Shown here one piece after another: positions 8,082 through 16,166 of a DNA stretch of 32,851 bases. Position 1 is the stretch's first letter. Each line of letters begins with the position of its first letter. The position numbers were made by a program, and so were the translations under genes. This DNA is from an uncultured Scytonema sp. (GTDB lineage: Bacteria > Cyanobacteriota > Cyanobacteriia > Cyanobacteriales > Nostocaceae), in NCBI GenBank assembly GCA_937873135.1, contig CALMVQ010000379.1, forward strand, positions 1 through 32,851. The letters run 5' to 3'. The notes under the pieces were generated by a model. The model had not been told where the DNA came from, did no database searches, and saw only the letters and a list, made by a program, of their open reading frames with translations.

Positions 8082-9188
8082 ATGCTCCGATACTCTCAAA
8101 TGAATGGCGGTGGTAAAAAAATTTTGTACTCGACACTCGAACAAAAATATCGTCGCATCCAAAAAGAGTTAATGCTCGGGACTCTCGCCCTTGGTGGTGT
8201 CTTCCTCATTGGTACTTTTTGGTATCACATAGTAGAAGGCTGGTCCTGGCTGGATGCAGCTTTTATGACGGTCATTACCTTATCTACTGTTGGGTACGGA
8301 GAGATCCGACCATTAGGACATCGGGGACGGTTGTTTACTATCGCCCTGATTTTTATGGGTGTGATTTCTATTGGTTACATTGTCAACCGATTTACAGATG
8401 CCATCATTCAAGGCTACTTTCAAGAAGGAATCCGATTGCGACAACAACGGCGTATCATGGACTCATTATCTGGGCACTATATCATCTGTGGATTTAGTCG
8501 GACTGGTCGTCAAATTGCCAAAGAATTTCAGGCAGAAGACGTTTGTTTTGTGATTATTGATTCAGAAATCGAATCTGTGCAAAAAGCCCAGGCAGAGGGT
8601 TACACTATTTACCAGGGTGATGCTACGCTTGATGAAACACTTTTAAGAGTGGGCGTGGAGAAAGCGATTTGTATTGTCGCGGCACTTCCTTCTGATGCTG
8701 AAAATTTGTATACAGTATTATCGGCAAAAACACTTAATCCAAATATTCGGGCGATCGCACGGGCAAGTACAGAAGAGGCATTGCAAAAATTACAACGTGG
8801 CGGTGCAGATGCTGTGGTTTCTCCTTATATCACTGGTGGTAAACGAATGGCTGCTGCTGCCCTCAGACCCCAGGTAATGGACTTTGTGGATGGTATTGTT
8901 TCCGGAACAGATCGGCAACTGTACATGGAAGAATTTTTGCTTGATCCGGCAGCTTGTCCTTTTATCGGTCAAACTCTAGGACAGGCAAGGTTACGGGCGC
9001 AAACCAGCGCACTGATTCTCGCTATCCGCCGCGCTAATGGCGAACTCATCGGTGGTCCCACGGCTGATACAATATTCAACAGTGGAGATGTGATTATCGC
9101 TATGGGTACTGCCGAACAGCTGCGATCTCTCAATCAACTTTTAGGACCCATTGGTTCCCAGAAATTACGGCGACCGAAGAGTAAATAA
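8082..9188 (+). CDS. Potassium channel family protein with RCK (TrkA-N/TrkA-C) domains
   Basis: A 368-residue membrane protein with two transmembrane helices (about 33-52 and 84-104) flanking a pore loop whose selectivity filter TVGYGE sits at 69-74, so it should conduct K+. The cytoplasmic part is an RCK/TrkA-N Rossmann domain, with IICGFSRTGRQIAKEF (134-149) and the nucleotide-binding acidic residue at the end of the second strand (IIDSE, 158-162). A TrkA-C domain ends the protein (LDPAACPFIGQTLGQARLRAQ). The layout resembles MthK/GsuK-type ligand-gated channels. An internal ATG six codons later is an alternative start. It is monocistronic. Confidence 0.92.
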   Translation: MLRYSQMNGGGKKILYSTLEQKYRRIQKELMLGTLALGGVFLIGTFWYHIVEGWSWLDAAFMTVITLSTVGYGEIRPLGHRGRLFTIALIFMGVISIGYIVNRFTDAIIQGYFQEGIRLRQQRRIMDSLSGHYIICGFSRTGRQIAKEFQAEDVCFVIIDSEIESVQKAQAEGYTIYQGDATLDETLLRVGVEKAICIVAALPSDAENLYTVLSAKTLNPNIRAIARASTEEALQKLQRGGADAVVSPYITGGKRMAAAALRPQVMDFVDGIVSGTDRQLYMEEFLLDPAACPFIGQTLGQARLRAQTSALILAIRRANGELIGGPTADTIFNSGDVIIAMGTAEQLRSLNQLLGPIGSQKLRRPKSK

Positions 9189-9229
9189 GACAATTATATC
9201 GTCCCTCAGGACTTAGGACTGCTGAATTT

Positions 9230-9781
9230 TCACTGATTTTTCCAACCATGCAAAGGTGCTATACTTGTGATTACCCATTCCATCACGATTGGGGGAGCTA
9301 CTGAGATTAGGATGCTCGGATAAATTGCAATTCCCCAAATCGGGTGAACCAACATGCGGCATTTGTTTTGGATCACTGGGTACTTGAGTAAAGCTTTGAC
9401 AACTGCTGTGTCGTTGTGGGGAATTTCTCCAGGACGAGAAAGCAACGGATAGCCTGTACGGGGGTCGATGAGATCTGTGGGATAGCTGCAATCTCGCAGG
9501 TTAAATGCGACATCAAAGCCAAACCTAATAAAGTTTTCCCGCAATCGTTCTTTCTCTGTCTCTATTTCTGGTGTACATTCCACCAGTTCATGCTGTGATT
9601 GCTGTAAAACAATCACTACCCACAAAGAAGACTGATTTTTCCAATCTGGTAATATCCGTTCGCAGTTGGTACAGATATACTTACTAGGGGAATGAATTGA
9701 AATCTGAACCGCTTGTCCCGTTGTCCCAACCAAATTAATAAGATAGCCTTGCTCAGAAGTATAAGCCGTGGGATAGTTCAC
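9230..9781 (-). CDS. MMADHC-like (methylmalonic aciduria and homocystinuria type D) protein
   Basis: A 183-residue protein whose C-terminal half, with DPRTGYPLLSRPGEIPHNDTAVVKALLKYPVI and CRMLVHPIWG, I recognise as the cyanobacterial group annotated as MMADHC type. The animal protein handles cobalamin trafficking; the bacterial role is unproven. Cysteines in YICTNCE and in the C-terminal half could matter for cobalt or thiol chemistry. The start is a GTG at 9781. The first 25 residues (MNYPTAYTSEQGYLINLVG) are not typical, so the true start may be further in. It lies downstream of isrB in the same direction, 112 bases away. Confidence 0.62.
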   Translation of the reverse strand: MNYPTAYTSEQGYLINLVGTTGQAVQISIHSPSKYICTNCERILPDWKNQSSLWVVIVLQQSQHELVECTPEIETEKERLRENFIRFGFDVAFNLRDCSYPTDLIDPRTGYPLLSRPGEIPHNDTAVVKALLKYPVIQNKCRMLVHPIWGIAIYPSILISVAPPIVMEWVITSIAPLHGWKNQ

Positions 9782-9842
9782 TCAACTTTATTTGGTTTTT
9801 ACAAGTTTTTTTCATCTAAAAAACTCCGCTCCGTATGGAAAC

Positions 9843-9894
9843 CGCGCAGTTACAAAAGCGCGCCTGTTATACGAACGCTCATTTCAATGAGCGT
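9843..9894 (-). terminator. Two hairpins at the 3' end of isrB (terminator or element end)
   Basis: ACGCTCATT (9875-9883) pairs with AATGAGCGT (9886-9894), starting at the isrB stop codon. A second stem pairs CGCGC (9843-9847) with GCGCG (9858-9862). Both could fold in the isrB transcript. Because IS200/IS605-related elements end in subterminal hairpins, they may instead mark the right end of the isrB element. I cannot choose between these. Confidence 0.5.
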
Positions 9895-10967
9895 CAAGCT
9901 ATCCGCCACGAATTATAAGCGAAAAACTTACAATCATTAGGAATAGCATTTTGAGTAAGCCTCTTGCTAGTTTTAAGATTGTGTAGACTGATTGTCTTTC
10001 TTTGTGGATCTTTTTTAATAGGTGATTCGGTCCAACCACCTACATAGCAAATTCCGTATTTTGGGTGCTTAACTATTGAACCGCGCTTAAATCCAGCACT
10101 TATGGTTCCACCGTAGCGATATCTGATGTGTCCTGCTTGATGTTGCAGGCGATGCAGTTGACGGCGATGGAATTCCAAAGGGATGATTTCAATCAAATTA
10201 ATGTTGTCTGGTTGTCCGTGTCCTTCCAAATACCAATTAGCCAATACCCATGAGTCAACGCAGTGTGCATCAAATTTGTTGGATAACTTATTCTTAGACT
10301 TTTTCAAACCTAAAGATTGTCGCATTTCATAAGTATCATTCCCCGAGCGAGTCTCTATGATTGCTATAGCTATTAATTCAGTGTAAAACCATTGTTTACC
10401 CACTTCTAATGGAGAAAAACTCGTATTCCACGCAAAGTCTGCGGGAGGGAGTACTCCCTCCCGCGAGCTTTGCTTTTTACCGTTTTTCCAAGTTTTGGCT
10501 TTGATATCCTCTACCACGAATGCAGTAACGGGATACATCAAAGTCAACCACTTGCAAATACGTAACTTCCATTGCCATCTAGCTTTGGTTGATGGTGCTA
10601 ACCTTTGTTTGTTGACAAGTCTATTTTTACGATTTGGACGACAAGGTGTTTTTCTGAACCTACGGGCACGCCGCATATTACGACGAATTTCTACATGATC
10701 TTTAACCCAATCTACTGCGTGAGTTTGTACATTGAGGTAGGTATGAGATTTGGATTTAACTGTAAAACCTTCACGTTTTGAACCAGGATCGATCCCTACT
10801 GCTATTGGTTGGGTTTGTCTGTCAGAAGGTTCCTGATTAAGACGTATGCAGAACACACCTTTCTTGAAAAAACCTGTTGCTTTACCCGATTTGATCCAGC
10901 GGCGTGCGCGGCTGGGTGTAGTAGGCATCAATGGCTTTTGATTGTGATCGACGACAGGAACAAACAT
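9894..10967 (-). CDS. isrB: IsrB-like RNA-guided RuvC nickase (RRXRR/IscB family, no HNH)
   Basis: A 357-residue protein of the IscB/IsrB group ancestral to Cas9. In order: the PLMP domain (KPLMPTTPSRARRWIKSGKA, 11-30), RuvC-I with D60 (VGIDPGSKREGF), an Arg-rich bridge helix (RRNMRRARRFRKTPCRPNR, 95-113), RuvC-II with E153 (FVVEDIKAKT), RuvC-III with H235 and D238 (FDAHCVDSWVLAN), and a C-terminal RRQLHRL, RYGGT, KRGSIVKHPKYGICYVGG target-recognition region. No HNH zinc or His motif lies between RuvC-II and RuvC-III, so I call it IsrB rather than IscB. Such proteins use an omega RNA to nick DNA. Residues 165-179 come from a palindromic repeat inserted in frame. No TnpA transposase is nearby. 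Confidence 0.88.
   Translation of the reverse strand: MFVPVVDHNQKPLMPTTPSRARRWIKSGKATGFFKKGVFCIRLNQEPSDRQTQPIAVGIDPGSKREGFTVKSKSHTYLNVQTHAVDWVKDHVEIRRNMRRARRFRKTPCRPNRKNRLVNKQRLAPSTKARWQWKLRICKWLTLMYPVTAFVVEDIKAKTWKNGKKQSSREGVLPPADFAWNTSFSPLEVGKQWFYTELIAIAIIETRSGNDTYEMRQSLGLKKSKNKLSNKFDAHCVDSWVLANWYLEGHGQPDNINLIEIIPLEFHRRQLHRLQHQAGHIRYRYGGTISAGFKRGSIVKHPKYGICYVGGWTESPIKKDPQRKTISLHNLKTSKRLTQNAIPNDCKFFAYNSWRIA
10432..10473. repeat. 42-bp palindromic repeat inserted inside isrB (family E, copy 1)
   Basis: An imperfect palindrome centred on GGGAGTACTCCC with outer arms GCAAAG and CTTTGC. There are three central mismatches per arm. It is 42 bases, so it adds exactly 14 codons (QSSREGVLPPADFA). 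The outer bases GCAAAGTCTGCGGGA are shared with the palindrome at 19848-19891. Confidence 0.8.
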
Positions 10968-10984
10968 GTATGATAAATCCTATT

Positions 10985-11191
10985 TCTAGGTTTCTATTTC
11001 CCATCGAGACTGACGACTACAGAGGTTATGGGCTTGGGAAGCACCGGATGACGTAACATGTTTTTAGCTACCACGCTTAAGTCGTTCAGTTTGGGTTGTT
11101 AGCCCGTACTCTAGACACCGATTTGACTGAATTAAGAAGTTGGTAAATCTTCCTCTTTCAAGCCTCTAGCTATAAGCTAGAGGTTAGTGAC
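10985..11191 (-). ncRNA. Probable omega RNA (HEARO-like) of the isrB element
   Basis: The 200-base gap directly upstream of isrB is rich in structure and has no gene. Read on the minus strand it begins GTCACTAACCTCTAGC immediately after ATGA (11195-11192). A strong hairpin follows: GCCTCTAGC/GCTAGAGG at 11162-11183. It ends with GATGGGAAATAGAAACC shortly before the isrB start. Position, length, the first stem and the ATGA boundary agree with HEARO/omega RNAs, in which the bases upstream of the element end form the guide. The 3' end is approximate. Confidence 0.7.
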
Positions 11192-11313
11192 TCATATGTT
11201 TGTATTGATGATAACTCTTTGATTGTCAGTAAAATTATCAAATTTTGTTGTGTGTCTTTTGTCCCTTGTGCTAAGTCAATTGTCTTTTGTCACAAATGAC
11301 CAATGCCCAATAA

Positions 11314-11520
11314 TTAATCCAACTTTAAAGCATTGACAGGAACTTCATCCCAGGAATTAACTGTCCGCAATCGCGCTACCCAACCCCACGCCTTTTGCAC
11401 CTCGGTCAAATTTTCCTGAAATGACTCATGGCAATCTTTGGCTTGAGACTCATCACAACAAGCAATACAAGCATGAATCATCCCAGATGGATCTATTTGC
11501 TCGTTAACCCAAATAGTCAT
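11314..11520 (-). CDS. Small conserved-looking hypothetical protein
   Basis: A 68-residue protein that I do not recognise. It has a Cys-rich stretch (HACIACCDESQAKDC) and a Trp-rich middle (AWGWVARLRTVNSWDEVP). There is no signal peptide or membrane segment. It starts at a good ATG and lies 93 bases upstream of exbD on the same strand, downstream in transcription of exbB-exbD, so it could be in that operon. Four cysteines in so short a chain suggest metal or redox binding, but this is a guess. Confidence 0.55.
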   Translation of the reverse strand: MTIWVNEQIDPSGMIHACIACCDESQAKDCHESFQENLTEVQKAWGWVARLRTVNSWDEVPVNALKLD

Positions 11521-11612
11521 AAATTTAGTTATTAGTTGTTTAGTTATTTAGGAGGCGCGGAGTGAAGAGTAACTTTGCTTCCCTTGATTCCCCAACCTCG
11601 CTCTCCCCCGAT

Positions 11613-12014
11613 TCACGGTTTTTGCGTGGCGATCGCTAATTTTGCTCCCTGTACTTGACGCAAGCGATCCATAACTGCTATTACCTGACCGTGTGTGACT
11701 TGTTCATCAGCGTTGATAATCACCAAATCTTCTTGGTTAGGACCAATCAATTGATGCACTGCCTCTGCCAAGTCGTTGATAGCAATTGATTTACGGTTTA
11801 AGCTGAGTTGTCCTTTTTGATCTAATGTCACCGTAATCGGTGTGGATGATTGTTGTTGTGATGATGCTGCTTTCGGTAAATTGACTGGCAAGCCTTCCGA
11901 GCGAGTTAGAAATAAAGTTGACATGATAAAAAACGTCAACAGAGCAAACATGACATCAATCATCGGTACGATATTGATCTGAAGTGGGGGTTCTGGATCA
12001 TCTAGTAGGCGCAT
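11613..12014 (-). CDS. exbD: ExbD/TolR-type biopolymer transport protein
   Basis: A 133-residue accessory protein of an inner-membrane proton channel. The single N-terminal transmembrane helix INIVPMIDVMFALLTFFIM carries the conserved protonatable Asp (IDVMF), followed by a periplasmic domain (LPKAASSQQQSSTPITVTLDQKGQLSLN and onward) that ends in ADEQVTHGQVIAVMDRLRQ. With ExbB it would harness proton motive force for TonB-dependent uptake or envelope work. I chose the ATG at 12014 because AGAGGAG lies nine bases upstream; a start at 12035 is also open. It overlaps the end of exbB, showing translational coupling. Confidence 0.92.
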   Translation of the reverse strand: MRLLDDPEPPLQINIVPMIDVMFALLTFFIMSTLFLTRSEGLPVNLPKAASSQQQSSTPITVTLDQKGQLSLNRKSIAINDLAEAVHQLIGPNQEDLVIINADEQVTHGQVIAVMDRLRQVQGAKLAIATQKP

Positions 12015-12654
12015 ACGATTTATCTCCTCTTTCATAACGACGGCGGTACAGTAATTCTAGCTGTCCGCCATATTCTTGAATCAATGCAATTTGCCGCTGA
12101 TACAGTCCTCGGAAAGTATTGGCAAATAGGAGTGTAAAAATAGCAACGACTAATCCTGATGCAGTTGCAACTAAAGCTTCACTAATCCCACCTGTAACAC
12201 CTGTGGTTTTTGTCCCTCCCACATCACCAATATTCAGAGAGGCAAAGGAGGCGATCAGTCCTAACACAGTACCTAGAAGACCCAAAAGTGGTGCAAGACC
12301 GATAATTGTCTCGAATATATTTTGGAAGCGCTTAAGCAACGGGATCTCGGCTTGTGCGCTACTTTCTAATGCCAGACGAAACTCTTCTGGAGTTGCTTCT
12401 TCCAAATCTAAAGCTGCTAAAAAAATTCGAGTGATCGGCAAATCAGTATTTTGATGCAGCTTATCCAACGCACTGACGACATTATTGAGACGGTAGAGAT
12501 GGAGCACCTCTCTCACGACACGACTTTGACGGCTATTAATTCGCACCCAAAAAATCAAACGCTCAATAATCAATGCTACCGCTAACACTGAAAACCCCAA
12601 TAAGGGCCACAAGACCACGCCACCAGCCTTGAATATGTTACTATCAATTGCCAT
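11998..12654 (-). CDS. exbB: MotA/TolQ/ExbB-type proton channel protein
   Basis: A 218-residue membrane protein with three transmembrane helices: about 10-33 (GVVLWPLLGFSVLAVALIIERLIFW), about 113-137 (IFETIIGLAPLLGLLGTVLGLIASF) and about 157-181 (GGISEALVATASGLVVAIFTLLFAN). The motif PLLGLLGTVLG is diagnostic of the MotA/TolQ/ExbB family. It forms the pentameric channel with ExbD. No TonB gene is visible in the window, so the energised partner (TonB-dependent transport or a Tol-like role) is unknown. Confidence 0.93.
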   Translation of the reverse strand: MAIDSNIFKAGGVVLWPLLGFSVLAVALIIERLIFWVRINSRQSRVVREVLHLYRLNNVVSALDKLHQNTDLPITRIFLAALDLEEATPEEFRLALESSAQAEIPLLKRFQNIFETIIGLAPLLGLLGTVLGLIASFASLNIGDVGGTKTTGVTGGISEALVATASGLVVAIFTLLFANTFRGLYQRQIALIQEYGGQLELLYRRRYERGDKSYAPTR

Positions 12655-12818
12655 ATACTGTTCGTTAACTCCTCAGCAGCCCACAAATCGATTAAGATAT
12701 TGCTTCTCTAATAACACTTATAGCAATTTTTAGCCTCCTGGAATACACTTAAATTAAGGGAGTCGGATGAACCCATGCTAAATTATTAATCATTCTTGAA
12801 CAATTTTAGATTTTGTCA

Positions 12819-12947
12819 GATGTGCATTGGGATGCGGCATCGTATCAAGAATTACTTGACGAATTAACTGTATTCAGGTCGCCCGCCATGATTCGCCAAG
12901 GTATGGCAGAAGCAGCCAAAGGACAAGTTCGGGATGCGGAGCCCTAG
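12819..12947 (+). pseudogene. Possible antitoxin remnant (C-terminal piece)
   Basis: An open stretch without its own start (VHWDAASYQELLDELTV, then MIRQGMAEAAKGQVRDAEP, stop) that reads like the tail of a small helical antitoxin. It precedes the ParE-like fragment. Family assignment is weak and rests on position and amphipathic character. Confidence 0.35.
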
Positions 12948-13029
12948 AAGAATTACGGTCAAGAAGAAAGGCAGCTATGAGTCACGGGAAGACAATCAGT
13001 GGCGGGTTCAAGCCCCACGCAATTGTTGA

Positions 13030-13052
13030 CCACCAAATCGAAGATTTGGTGG
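13030..13052. repeat. CCACCAAATC hairpin (family D, copy 2)
   Basis: CCACCAAATC (13030-13039) pairs with GATTTGGTGG (13043-13052). It resembles the hairpin at 4827-4849, with similar flanks (GGCGGGTT, CCCCAC). It lies between the two toxin-antitoxin remnants and may have split them. Confidence 0.55.
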
Positions 13053-13172
13053 GGGCGGTGAGTACCCGATTTGTGGCGGCTTTGACAGAGAACAGAGTCT
13101 GATCGTGTATAAAAGATTACTTATTCCTTCTGCCCTCTGCCCTCTGCCTTGCAAGGGAGGGCTGGTTAAAAT

Positions 13173-13319
13173 ATGACATACCGCGTTAGGATTACTCCGA
13201 CAGCATTAGCAGATGCGGAGAAATTTTATCTGTGGATCGCTAATATTAGCATTTTATCGAGCAATGAAGCCAGCCATTTCTTCTATAAAGAAAATTTTTA
13301 CCCCAGAACATTGATATAG
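13173..13319 (+). pseudogene. Truncated ParE/RelE-like toxin
   Basis: A 48-codon frame beginning MTYRVRITPTALADAEKFYLWI, which is the N-terminal helix-strand pattern of ParE/RelE toxins (usual length about 95-105). After residue 22 the sequence no longer fits the family and stops early. It therefore looks like a dead toxin. It follows a possible antitoxin piece separated by repeat DNA. Confidence 0.55.
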
Positions 13320-13657
13320 CTCAGTATTCATGGTTAAGTCGATGTGTTGTTCTAGAAACAAGTTAGAATAGATGATTTATGAGAATCGTAAAACCAGCTT
13401 TGCTGAAGCTTTAAATTTTAGTTTTTGCATTGCCTCAGCTCTTAGTAACTCCGAGCCTTTAGAAATAATTTACAATTATTTACATAGTTAAGTTGGATTT
13501 CACTTATATATTCAGACCGTTACATTGTGAAGCTGCAATATAAATTAACTGTAGTCACTCCTAAATATAGGGAAGATAGCATTAAACGGACTATTTCCAT
13601 AAAACACATATTGAGCAAAAATTGATATTATATATCAGAAAATCAATCTTAGTTTTT

Positions 13658-14200
13658 ATGTCTAAAGTTTGTCAAAAAATTTGTCTGGTTGGTGACTTTG
13701 GTGTTGGAAAAACTAGCCTAGTACGCCGTTTTGTTGATAGGCAATTTAGTGATAAATACCTTTCTACTGTGGGTGTAAAAATTTCACAAAAATCCGTAGA
13801 AGTAACCAGATACCCACAAGAAACTCAAGGAGTTAAACTTATTATCTGGGATATTGAAGGTAGTAATAAATTTAAATCAATTGCTCTAAATTATTTTCAA
13901 GGAGCTAAAGGAGCCCTAATTGTTGGTGATGTTACACGACAAGAAACACTAGCTAGCCTCTCGCATTCTATGGAAAGTTTTTTAAATGTTAATCCGAATA
14001 GCCATATTGTCATTGCACTGAATAAGGCGGATCTCATAGAATATGAGTATTTAGAAACTCTTCGCAAACTCTATCGGTTTAGTGAGCAAACTTATGTCCT
14101 TGCTACCTATTTGACTTCAGCTAAAAATGGGGACAATGTAGATGAAATATTTAGATTTTTAACTCATAAGTTAATGCAATCAAGTAATAATATTTGCTGA
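13658..14200 (+). CDS. Rab-like small GTP-binding protein
   Basis: A 180-residue Ras-superfamily GTPase. All five G motifs are visible: G1 GDFGVGKTS (10-18), the G2 Thr in STVGVKI, G3 WDIEG (DxxG), G4 NKAD, and G5 TSAKNG. No C-terminal prenylation cysteine motif of the eukaryotic kind is needed or clear (it ends NNIC). The G3 lacks the Gln of WDTAGQ, reading WDIEGSN, which suggests altered GTP hydrolysis. A TTG at 13622 in frame is less likely than this ATG. It sits 25 bases before a hybrid histidine kinase, probably one transcript, pointing to a joint signalling role. Confidence 0.88.
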   Translation: MSKVCQKICLVGDFGVGKTSLVRRFVDRQFSDKYLSTVGVKISQKSVEVTRYPQETQGVKLIIWDIEGSNKFKSIALNYFQGAKGALIVGDVTRQETLASLSHSMESFLNVNPNSHIVIALNKADLIEYEYLETLRKLYRFSEQTYVLATYLTSAKNGDNVDEIFRFLTHKLMQSSNNIC

Positions 14201-14225
14201 AAAAATATCTAGAAACACACTCCAA

Positions 14226-15998
14226 ATGGTAGGCATGTTCAAGAAAGACTGCGTTTTTATATCCTCCACAGAATGCTATATCATGAATGAATTACTAAGA
14301 AAAACATTATCTATACGTTGTATTGAATATTTGCTCATTTGTGAAAATTTGAAAATTTTGGAAATGTCTTCAGGTGTAAATCGGTTTGCCGAGAATTCTC
14401 AAGAATTACAGCCAAATCAAGATGTTAGGATATGTTTTCCAGAATTAATTGGAGTGGAGGAAATTCTTGAGGCAATTTTACAAGAAGAGGAAAATAATTT
14501 TGAGTTAAAGGGGATCATTCGCTTTCCAGATACTTCCTCTACTTTATATATTGATATCTGTATTATTAAAAATATTAAAGAAAACTCTTATAGGAATGAA
14601 CTCATTATTTTTGTAGAAGATTCGACAGAACGGATGAATATTGAGCAATCTTTGATGCAAGGAGCAAATGAGGCAAATCTTTTGCTCAGTACCTTAATCG
14701 CATCTAAGCAATATATTGACCAAATTGTGACCTCAATGGCAGATGGATTAGTGGTAACAACGCTGTCAGGCAAAATAAAAACAATCAATCCAGCCGCACA
14801 AGCTTTGCTGGAATATGACGAAGCTGAACTCCGAGGACAACCGATCTCTACAGTTATTGGCGAGAGGGCGAGAGATAGACAGGAGGCAAGAGGAGGTGAA
14901 GAAGAAAGGATTATCATCACTGACAACCAACAACCAACAACTGCCCTTATTAAAGATATAGAAACTGTTTGTTACACTAAGACTGGGAAAAGAATTCCTA
15001 TTGCCTTTTCCTGTTCGGTAGTTCAAACAGAAATTGAGAACTTTCAAGGTTATGTTTATATTCTGCGGGACATGACAGAACGCAAGCAAGTAGAGCTTGC
15101 GAAACAGGAATTTTTAGCGATGATCAGCCATGAGGTTCGGACGCCAATTACATCGGTAACTGGTATGGCTAGTTTGTTGTTAAGTACTGAGCTGAGTGTT
15201 AAACAGCAAGACTTTGTCAAAACCATTGAAACCAGTGGCAACGCCTTACTCGCAATTATTAACGACTTCTTAGACTTCTCCAAAATCGAATCAGGCAAGC
15301 TGGAATTAGAAGCACAACCTTTCGCTTTGCAAAGTTGCGTTAATGAGGCTCTTTATATGCTTGCACCGCAAGCTAAAGAGAAAGGGTTAAAACTCAGCTT
15401 CATAGATACTTCTGAAGTTTTCTCTTTGATTATTGCAGATATAACCAGGCTACGTCAAATATTAATAAATTTACTTAGTAATGCGATTAAATTTACTGAA
15501 ACTGGCAGCGTTGAGGTTTCCACAATTGCTCGTGAAATAGACAGGAATCCAGATGGGAAAAAGAGTTACGAAATTCAGTTTGCTGTTAAAGATACAGGTA
15601 TTGGCATTCCACGCGATCGCATAGAGCGTTTGTTCAAAGCCTTTAGTCAAGTGAACTCTTCGATGACTCGAGAGTATGGCGGTACGGGGTTAGGTCTTGC
15701 TATCTGTAAGAAATTGAGTGAGTTAATGGGTGGTAGAATTTGGGTTGAAAGTGAACCTGCCGTAGGCAGTACATTCTACTTCACGATTACCGCTCCTGTT
15801 GTTGAAGAGAGAGTGGAGAATGTCTGTAAAGATGTTGCTATTGATACTTATATAGCTGAACAACACCCTTTAAAAATACTTTTAGTGGAAGATAATATTG
15901 TTAATCAAAAGATAGTACAACATTTACTACAGCGAATGGGTTATGAAGCAGATCTTGCTAACAATAACAACTACCTGACTTTTCCCGTTAAGTCTTGA
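14226..15998 (+). CDS. Hybrid histidine kinase with truncated receiver domain
   Basis: A 590-residue sensor kinase. An N-terminal PAS-like domain (about 35-135) is followed by a second PAS (about 164-285), which contains a low-complexity insert (RARDRQEARGGEEER and a run of CAACCAA bases). Then come HisKA with the phosphorylated His302 (MISHEVRTP) and HATPase_c with N box (LLSNAIKFTETG), G1 (VKDTGIGIP), F box and G2 (GGTGLGLAICKKLSELMGG). At about 550 a receiver starts (LKILLVEDNIVNQKIVQHLL) but ends 36-40 residues later in unrelated NNNNYLTFPVKS, before the phospho-accepting Asp. No transmembrane segments are seen. It is probably co-transcribed with the GTPase. The kinase core looks intact, the output is damaged. 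Confidence 0.88.
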   Translation: MVGMFKKDCVFISSTECYIMNELLRKTLSIRCIEYLLICENLKILEMSSGVNRFAENSQELQPNQDVRICFPELIGVEEILEAILQEEENNFELKGIIRFPDTSSTLYIDICIIKNIKENSYRNELIIFVEDSTERMNIEQSLMQGANEANLLLSTLIASKQYIDQIVTSMADGLVVTTLSGKIKTINPAAQALLEYDEAELRGQPISTVIGERARDRQEARGGEEERIIITDNQQPTTALIKDIETVCYTKTGKRIPIAFSCSVVQTEIENFQGYVYILRDMTERKQVELAKQEFLAMISHEVRTPITSVTGMASLLLSTELSVKQQDFVKTIETSGNALLAIINDFLDFSKIESGKLELEAQPFALQSCVNEALYMLAPQAKEKGLKLSFIDTSEVFSLIIADITRLRQILINLLSNAIKFTETGSVEVSTIAREIDRNPDGKKSYEIQFAVKDTGIGIPRDRIERLFKAFSQVNSSMTREYGGTGLGLAICKKLSELMGGRIWVESEPAVGSTFYFTITAPVVEERVENVCKDVAIDTYIAEQHPLKILLVEDNIVNQKIVQHLLQRMGYEADLANNNNYLTFPVKS

Positions 15999-16166
15999 AA
16001 AGCTTGCTCGTAAAGGATTTGGCGCAAGGTACAAGATTTACAGTATAATCATTCAAGCGTGGTATCAGAGGTGACAAGTCATGTTGGACTGGTGGGAGAA
16101 AAATTTTGCGACTTGTGAGGAACGGCGATCGCCTCTGGTGACGAAGCCAACGTAAACCATTGGACT
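15999..16166. other. Short region after the truncated kinase, nothing recognised
   Basis: The lost remainder of the receiver domain is not found here in any frame. There are small frames but no recognisable domain. This looks like a rearrangement joint. Confidence 0.4.

Larger units (their letters stand above)
12655..13657. other. Long gene-poor region with decayed toxin-antitoxin pieces and repeats
   Basis: A kilobase without an intact gene. It holds a possible antitoxin tail (12819-12947), a hairpin repeat (13030-13052), a CCCTCTGCCCTCTGCC low-complexity run near 13130, a truncated ParE-like toxin (13173-13319), and then about 340 bases of AT-rich sequence before the GTPase gene in which I see nothing. 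Confidence 0.6.

Noticed and set aside
15999-16130. Frames after the truncated kinase as possible transposase remains
   Set aside because: No motif or terminal repeat supports an insertion sequence.
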